DNA of 23,901 bases. It comes from a virus. The DNA is taken from positions 1-23,901 of the IMG/VR virus record IMGVR_UViG_3300010885_002746; one strand, given 5' to 3'. The notes under the pieces are model-generated. The model worked only from the letters and a program-made list of their open reading frames with translations. It was not told the origin of the DNA and did not search any database. Below are positions 15,582-21,069 of this stretch, piece after piece (positions within the stretch are counted from its first letter, which is position 1; each line of letters starts with the position of its first letter). The position numbers were made by a program, and so were the translations under genes.

Positions 15582-17850
15582 ACAGTTTCGTTACTGTGAT
15601 AGTAGGTGTTTGTTCAGCATAATTACTAGCAAAGTACTCTAGATCTTCATTACCTTCACCAAAGTACACGGTATATGTTGTAAAGTCAAGAACAGATTGG
15701 GATTCTGCGATAGGTTTCACTATCCCTATTGATAGTGACTCTCCTATAGAAACATTTTCTGTTAGATTCTTATTTATATTTAGGTTGTTGGAATCAGACA
15801 AAACCACAGAGTCTGTATATTTATCCCATGCAGTTACATCAATAATCGGTATTGTAAAGTTCTGGATAACACCACTAGAAATATCTGTGTGTGTCCAGAA
15901 AATATTTCCCGTATTGGATGCAATTAGAGTTTCTGGGAATGTACCCTTAGTTACCAATTTAACATCAAACTCTGAAACTACTACCTTAGTATCCTCAGCA
16001 ACGCCAGAATAATCTAATTGACTACCTAAAGGTTTACCTACATGTTTAGTTGAAATACCAGCACCCAAGAAAACTTCATCTTGCTCAAAAACACTAATGA
16101 TCTTCATTAAGAACTCTAAAGAAGATCCTAAATCGAATTCATTTTTAATATCATATTCACCAAACAATGCCACACCTGCTGGATGCACAAGGGTCTTAAC
16201 TGCTGATTTATAAGATTCTAATTTTTCGTTAATTTTCAAAACATATGAATATGGTTGATAATATTTACTATCTTGAATAAAAATAGCATCATCTAAGAAT
16301 CCATCATTATTTTGATAATATCCTGGATACTTGGTTAGTGCATTTAATTCAACTTTAATAATACACACGTTATCTGAATTAACTGTATCTTGAATAGTGC
16401 TAGCATAGAACTGTCGAGTAGCTACTCCAGTATATGTACCATCAAATGCTGGTCCGTATGTTCTAGTATAAGTTAATGAAGCAGTTCCGTTTGATACTGC
16501 TCCTGAAGTATGAGTAGGTGCTACAGTTCCTGTTGTTCCTGCAGTTGTTACAGTGTAAAGTCTATCTGCAAAATAAATTAATGAACCTAAAGTAACATTA
16601 GTAATAGAAGTCCAAAAATCACCACTATCTTGTGAATAATCTGATACGTTAATATAACCCTGCTCTTCGAAAATATTCAAACTCTCAGCAATAACATAGT
16701 TATATCGAGAGCCAATAATTGGTGTCACTGATGCTCCAGTTCCACCACCACCAGTTATTGAAACTGTAGGTAAACTACTATATCCAGAACCAGAATTTGC
16801 AATATTAATTTTTGTTATAGCCCCACCAGAAATTACAACAGAAGCAATAGTAGCTGCTGTTTGGAATCCACCACCAGAAAGTGTAACAGTTGGTGCAGTA
16901 GTAAATCCAGATCCACCACTATTAATTGTAAATCCTGTAATGCTATTAGTTGCTGTACTAATATTTAAAGATGATAGACTTGCTCCAGTGAGTTCTTGAT
17001 CTTCTATAGATGATAGAGAAGATGTAAAATCAGTTTCATATCCTACACCATACTTAACAAACTCAGATGATAAAATACCACCATTAGAATCTACTGATTT
17101 TATCTTTAGTATAGATCCATTACCATCACCATTTCTAATATTGTATAGTTGTCCTACTCTAAAATTTTTACCAGGCTGAAGAATTTCAACTTTAGATGTG
17201 GTTGGTAATATAGTGGCTTCGAACTTTTCATCATATCTGATACGATCATTTATATTAATATTACCAAATATACGTCGATCAATATAAAACTCATATACGT
17301 CTGGAAGAATTTGAACGAATGTATTCACTTCAATCTCAACATCTTGTCGACGATCAACTAAAACACGAATTATTTTATTTTCATTTACTACATCAACTAC
17401 ACGACCAACGATATCTTCAGGGTTTCCATAATTAACTCTAGCGAATATTGAAACATCTTGATTCCACTTACCATCAGATGCTCTTAAGATCTGTTTACCT
17501 GGATAATCAACAGTTACATTTTTATTGAATAGTAATCTAAACAAAAACTTAAATGATAGTTCAGACCCTTTAGCTAAGTGTTGATCTTTTATTCTGGAAA
17601 GATTAAACCTTTCCATATTTTCACTAAATGGTAAATTTGGTGCATTAACTGAAATTTCTTTTTGAAAGAACTCAATAAAATTATCAAGAGTTTTATCCAA
17701 ATCACGGATAGTGAATAAATCTGCTTGTGTAGTTTCTAGATACTCGTAATATGCTTGCAAAAATGCTACGAATGTAGGATAATCGTTCCTGATAAACTCA
17801 GGAAGCTGGCTTGCGACTATACTAGAAATTTTTGGTTTTGTGATGGACAT
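15580..17850 (-). CDS. Baseplate wedge-associated protein in gp7 position, with glycine-repeat and WT modules
   Basis: 756 residues. The family is shared by many aquatic T4-like phages and usually called a virion structural protein. By order (gp25, gp6, this), it occupies the place of T4 gp7 and P2 gpI; homology to gp7 is inferred from position, not visible similarity. Residues 1-190 look like the conserved head: SQLPEFIRNDYPTFVAFLQ, YYEYLE, LAKGSELSFKFLFRLLF. Residues about 309-379 hold two GGSGFTTAPTV / GSGYSSLPTV repeats. Residues 413-461 are a W-T...Y-T-V...G-T-T module also found in the gp8-like neighbour. A conserved segment follows at about 525-567 (DSKYYQPYSYVLKI, HPAGVALFGEY). The C-terminal 170 residues are acidic and beta-rich. 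It overlaps gp6 by one base and ends TGA within a late-promoter-like element. Confidence 0.82.
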   Translation of the reverse strand: MSITKPKISSIVASQLPEFIRNDYPTFVAFLQAYYEYLETTQADLFTIRDLDKTLDNFIEFFQKEISVNAPNLPFSENMERFNLSRIKDQHLAKGSELSFKFLFRLLFNKNVTVDYPGKQILRASDGKWNQDVSIFARVNYGNPEDIVGRVVDVVNENKIIRVLVDRRQDVEIEVNTFVQILPDVYEFYIDRRIFGNININDRIRYDEKFEATILPTTSKVEILQPGKNFRVGQLYNIRNGDGNGSILKIKSVDSNGGILSSEFVKYGVGYETDFTSSLSSIEDQELTGASLSSLNISTATNSITGFTINSGGSGFTTAPTVTLSGGGFQTAATIASVVISGGAITKINIANSGSGYSSLPTVSITGGGGTGASVTPIIGSRYNYVIAESLNIFEEQGYINVSDYSQDSGDFWTSITNVTLGSLIYFADRLYTVTTAGTTGTVAPTHTSGAVSNGTASLTYTRTYGPAFDGTYTGVATRQFYASTIQDTVNSDNVCIIKVELNALTKYPGYYQNNDGFLDDAIFIQDSKYYQPYSYVLKINEKLESYKSAVKTLVHPAGVALFGEYDIKNEFDLGSSLEFLMKIISVFEQDEVFLGAGISTKHVGKPLGSQLDYSGVAEDTKVVVSEFDVKLVTKGTFPETLIASNTGNIFWTHTDISSGVIQNFTIPIIDVTAWDKYTDSVVLSDSNNLNINKNLTENVSIGESLSIGIVKPIAESQSVLDFTTYTVYFGEGNEDLEYFASNYAEQTPTITVTKL
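16505..16552. repeat. 48-base repeat, copy 1 (partner at 14588-14635)
   Basis: This stretch in the 756-residue gene matches 14588-14635 in the gp8-like gene at 47 of 48 bases (single t/c difference). It encodes the segment VTTAGTTGTVAPTHTS in both. Similarity falls off sharply outside it. Both copies are on the same strand about 1.9 kb apart. Confidence 0.93.
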
Positions 17851-19682
17851 TATGAACGACTTGTTGTAAATACATAATTCTTACCAGCACGATTATCGCC
17901 ATTGGAAGTTTCATCGGCAATTACTGTCACCTTTAAATGATCTCTTGCGATTTCTGCGATTTGTTCATAAGCGGAAACAACATCATATGATGATGGACGA
18001 ATTGAAATCTCAAAATCAATATCTGCAATATCAGTAATATGCAAGTTTGTAATATTGATAACTCCTGCAGCATAATCAACAGTACCAATAGTAGGATTTA
18101 CAATAATCTTTTCAGCTGATGTTCCAACATAATATAAACGCATGTTACCAGCACCATCATCGTCAAGATAGTGAACAATATCACTTCCATAAATGAATAT
18201 ACCAGTAGAGTAAATATTATTTTGCGCTAATCCAGTAGTATAGATTGGATTTATAATATCAATAATGTATTGTGCACTAACGTTATAACGAGGAGCAACA
18301 GTACGACGAATTAAAACTGTATTGTTGCTATTTGTAATACTCTTTTCACACACATCAATTAAACGACTTAACTTTGAGTGACGGAATACACTATCAAAAC
18401 GTTGAAGGTCTTCATCGTCATATTTGTAAATTGTTTCAATAACCAAAGATTGTATTTCTTGGGCTGATCGTTTGGTGTCTCTTGGATTATAATAAACAGT
18501 AATATCTAGTGCAATATTTAAATATTCTGGATCTAAAATTTCTGGAATAACCGAAACTACATTTTTATTGGCAAGAACATTATTAATAATATCAGACTTT
18601 TGCTGAGTTGTTAGTTTGGTAGCACTTTTTGGTCTAATACAAATAAATGTTTTACCATAAACTGGTGGATTGTTATCTTCACCACCCCATACACCAACTG
18701 ACTTTGCCTCAGCAAAATTATTATAGATTATTGTTTTGTAATCTTCAGTAGTTACTGCACGATTTTGTGCAGCGTATGTTCTTGGTGCATTAAATCTAAT
18801 AGATTCTACATCTTCTGGTAACGAACCACCAAAAGCTGGAGTAGTAGTTACTACAGTAACTACAGAACCTGAGTATGGAGGATTGCCAGCAAAGTTGAAA
18901 GAACGTGCGCCATTGGCTCCATCTAAGTTTGAAACAATATAATTAACTTCAACTACATTACCATTTGTCAATGCCGCACTAAGAACTCCATCACCAAAAA
19001 TTATTTCATATAAACCATCATCTATTTCTTTAATCCAATATGCTTTAACTGTTGGATCTACATTAACTAATGACGATGCTTTTGTAAATGTGTTAAAGTT
19101 TGAACTTGTTGCATTTTCTTGAACACGAACTGTAACTGTATCTAAATCTACGTTAGCATTTGGGATAATGTATCGTGTACCAGTAGATACATTAAATCTA
19201 AAAGATAACTGCTGTCCCTCAATTAATGTTACACCAGTTGCAGTATAAACATTAGATGATCCTGTAATACTTATAGCTTGTTTATTATAAAAATTATATG
19301 GCTGACCATTAGCAATAGTACTAAATGCACTATATTGTGGAATAGTCACTAGACTTGGACCAGCTGAGGCTGACGTGATTGTTATATTAACAACTGCCTC
19401 AGAACATTTGGCAGAGCGTGGAGTATAACCAAGAGTTTTAGCAAGTGAAACTACGCTGTTTCTTTTAATGGCAGAATCAAGAAACATCTCATTAACAGCT
19501 AAGTTATTATACAAAGCATTGTAATGTGTATTGTAAGCTAAAATATCTAAAATTACAGAAAGACCAGAACCCTCAAAGTCGTAGTCTTGAAACTCAGTCT
19601 GTGCCTGTAAGAATGTTTTTAAGTTAGCTTTGATAGCATCAAAGTCTAATTCTGTTACGTTAATTTTCTTATTGTTAGACAT
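17850..19682 (-). CDS. 6: Baseplate wedge subunit gp6 (Baseplate_J family)
   Basis: 610 residues, against 660 in T4 gp6. gp6 dimers form the continuous inner ring of the baseplate and drive its hexagon-to-star change. The N-terminus is very gp6-like: ELDFDAIKANLKTFL, then DYDFEGSGLSVILDILAYNT and the helix with NNLAVNEMFLDSAIKR (about residues 38-75). The Baseplate_J core follows at about 285-355: RFNAPRTYAAQNRAVTTEDY and GVWGGEDNNPP. The C-terminal half is alpha/beta (ITVYYNPRDTKRSAQEIQ). It starts one base after the gp25 stop, with GAAAGAAC inside gp25 as a possible ribosome site. Its TAA shares one base with the next ATG (TAATG at 17848-17852), which suggests coupled translation with its wedge partner. 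Confidence 0.95.
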   Translation of the reverse strand: MSNNKKINVTELDFDAIKANLKTFLQAQTEFQDYDFEGSGLSVILDILAYNTHYNALYNNLAVNEMFLDSAIKRNSVVSLAKTLGYTPRSAKCSEAVVNITITSASAGPSLVTIPQYSAFSTIANGQPYNFYNKQAISITGSSNVYTATGVTLIEGQQLSFRFNVSTGTRYIIPNANVDLDTVTVRVQENATSSNFNTFTKASSLVNVDPTVKAYWIKEIDDGLYEIIFGDGVLSAALTNGNVVEVNYIVSNLDGANGARSFNFAGNPPYSGSVVTVVTTTPAFGGSLPEDVESIRFNAPRTYAAQNRAVTTEDYKTIIYNNFAEAKSVGVWGGEDNNPPVYGKTFICIRPKSATKLTTQQKSDIINNVLANKNVVSVIPEILDPEYLNIALDITVYYNPRDTKRSAQEIQSLVIETIYKYDDEDLQRFDSVFRHSKLSRLIDVCEKSITNSNNTVLIRRTVAPRYNVSAQYIIDIINPIYTTGLAQNNIYSTGIFIYGSDIVHYLDDDGAGNMRLYYVGTSAEKIIVNPTIGTVDYAAGVINITNLHITDIADIDFEISIRPSSYDVVSAYEQIAEIARDHLKVTVIADETSNGDNRAGKNYVFTTSRS

Positions 19683-19683
19683 T

Positions 19684-20076
19684 TTATCGTGTTCTTTCCA
19701 GTACCAAATCTAAACTTAATGGACGTTCGGTATTAATTATTTTGAAATCTATTCTTATAGAAACTGCGTTATCGTCTGGATTATATGTAACAGCAACTTC
19801 AGTCACTGTAACTCTTGGTTCAAAACTTTGAATCATGTCAAAAATAGCACGTCTAATAGAAGCTGAAGTTAATGGTGACTGTGGTTCAAATAACATCGCT
19901 CTAATTGGAGAACCAATTTCACTATGAAATGGTCTCTCATAGTTAGATGTTAAAATTAGGTTTTTAAGTGCATTCTTTACTGCACTCTCATCATATCTAC
20001 GTGTTATGTCCTTAGTCACTGGGTGAGCAGTGAAGTTCAAGTCGATATCTGAGAAGATTCTTGTATTTCGTGCCAT
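19684..20076 (-). CDS. 25: Baseplate wedge subunit gp25
   Basis: 130 residues, against 132 in T4 gp25. This small conserved wedge protein (TssE in type VI secretion, gpW in P2) helps anchor the first sheath layer to the baseplate. Visible marks are the N-terminal DIDLNFTAHPVTKDI, the core NYERPFHSEIGSPIRAMLFEP (two adjoining pieces, residues 46-65), the E-P-R motif at 86-88 (IQSFEPRVTV), and the final strand pattern VSIRIDFKI. The upstream spacer (ATAATAAG) contains no convincing Shine-Dalgarno, so expression may depend on read-through from the PAAR gene. It ends one base before the gp6 start, the usual gp25-gp6 pairing. Confidence 0.95.
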   Translation of the reverse strand: MARNTRIFSDIDLNFTAHPVTKDITRRYDESAVKNALKNLILTSNYERPFHSEIGSPIRAMLFEPQSPLTSASIRRAIFDMIQSFEPRVTVTEVAVTYNPDDNAVSIRIDFKIINTERPLSLDLVLERTR

Positions 20077-20081
20077 CTTAT

Positions 20082-20089
20082 TATTTATT
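20082..20089 (-). promoter_or_regulatory. Possible late promoter AATAAATA before gp25
   Basis: The minus strand reads AATAAATA across the PAAR stop codon and the 11-base gap, matching the NATAAATA late-promoter form reported for cyanophages and 7 of 8 bases of T4 TATAAATA. It lies only 5 bases before the gp25 ATG, so a transcript from it would be nearly leaderless. It may be a chance AT-rich match. Confidence 0.3.
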
Positions 20090-20369
20090 AGTTTACTAAC
20101 ACGTTGGGAGAGCCAGAAGCAATCATATCACCACAACTTAATCTATCTCCAACTCTAGCTAGTGGTTTACCATTAACTAGAACATTTGGAGAACCCATAG
20201 CAGTAATTGATGGATGCAAGAATTTACCACAATTGTGGATTGGCCATGACATTCCAATAGTATGTGCTGGAAGACCACCTATTAAAACATTTGAAGATCC
20301 TTGGTAGGTTGGTCTTGGGAAGAAACAATGTCCCGCTGACATGGATCCAATTGTTGCTGCTACTGACAT
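20088..20369 (-). CDS. 5.4: PAAR-domain spike tip protein (T4 gp5.4-like)
   Basis: 93 residues, close to the usual length of phage PAAR proteins. PAAR proteins cap the gp5/VgrG needle with a sharp zinc-binding cone that first contacts the membrane. Family signatures are clear: SAGHCFFPRP near the N-terminus, then three turns GSSNVLIGGLPAH, GSPNVLVNGKPLARVGD and GSPNVLVN ending at the last residue. Likely zinc ligands by family pattern are H14, H45, H52 and C79 (in LSCGD); this assignment is inferred. A Shine-Dalgarno AAGGAAA lies just upstream in the 9-base gap. The gene sits between the 225-residue protein and gp25, matching the T4 order hub, tip, then wedge genes. Confidence 0.95.
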   Translation of the reverse strand: MSVAATIGSMSAGHCFFPRPTYQGSSNVLIGGLPAHTIGMSWPIHNCGKFLHPSITAMGSPNVLVNGKPLARVGDRLSCGDMIASGSPNVLVN

Positions 20370-20378
20370 ATAATTTCC

Positions 20379-21056
20379 TTAGTTTAATTCTGGATAAACA
20401 GTTTTAGCTTTTATTCCTGCAGTTCCTGCAGCAACTGAAGAAAGAAAATATTGATTCACTAAAGTAAAATTCTCATTTATTGTAAAAGTCCAGTCACTAT
20501 ACTTTATGTATGCGTTATATGCTGCATTTCCTATTGGATTACCAGAACCCCATGGAGGAGTTACAGGAGTGATAGAACTACCAACTTCAGAGTATTCATA
20601 ATGATTAACTCTAATAGTTACAGATTTAGATCCAGCAGGTGGTGAAATATATTCATATACTGCAGTGTATTGAGCTGGCAAATTAGCAAAACGTGATACT
20701 GTTCCATATGTTTTCAGATTATAGTTATTTGTTATATCTGTATTATCTTCGCTATATTTTAAATATTTAATAACTCTATCAAACATATCTGGAAATCCGC
20801 TTCTTATTGTAACTGTTTTTGGTTGAGTTATGACAGCACTAAAATCTAATGGTGCTGTAATACCCAACATCTGAACATTAATAATATAATATGCGTAGTT
20901 TGTTATAGCCATGTCTGCGCCAGCAGACACTGCTCCATTTAAAACAATTGGTACTACTGGATTAGTTTCAGTTCCAATAAATTCAGTCAATTCATAAGGA
21001 AGAGACTGTTCTGGATTAGCTGGATCTGCTGCACCACTTGGTCCAAGTATTGGCAT
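20379..21056 (-). CDS. Unrecognised virion-type protein between hub and PAAR genes
   Basis: 225 residues; I do not recognise the family. It starts at an ATG with a good Shine-Dalgarno (AAAGGAAAA) in the 13-base gap after the hub gene and ends 9 bases before the PAAR gene, so it is co-transcribed with both. The N-terminus is Pro/Ala/Gly-rich (MPILGPSGAADPANPEQSLP). The body is rich in Tyr, Val, Ile and Thr with alternating hydrophobic residues, suggesting a beta-sandwich. There is no signal peptide, membrane segment or clear catalytic motif. The segment NPVVPIVLNGAV and the aromatic C-terminal half (YIKYSDWTFTI) have no assignment I trust. Position suggests a hub- or spike-associated structural or assembly protein; it does not resemble T4 gp53. 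Function is inferred from neighbours only. Confidence 0.75.
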   Translation of the reverse strand: MPILGPSGAADPANPEQSLPYELTEFIGTETNPVVPIVLNGAVSAGADMAITNYAYYIINVQMLGITAPLDFSAVITQPKTVTIRSGFPDMFDRVIKYLKYSEDNTDITNNYNLKTYGTVSRFANLPAQYTAVYEYISPPAGSKSVTIRVNHYEYSEVGSSITPVTPPWGSGNPIGNAAYNAYIKYSDWTFTINENFTLVNQYFLSSVAAGTAGIKAKTVYPELN

Positions 21057-21069
21057 AATTATTTTTCCT

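Noticed and set aside
15771-15778. Exact TATAAATA on the minus strand inside the 756-residue gene
   Set aside because: It lies in Asn/Ile/Lys codons about 230 bases before the next start, and a better placed element exists at 15574-15581; one such match by chance is expected.
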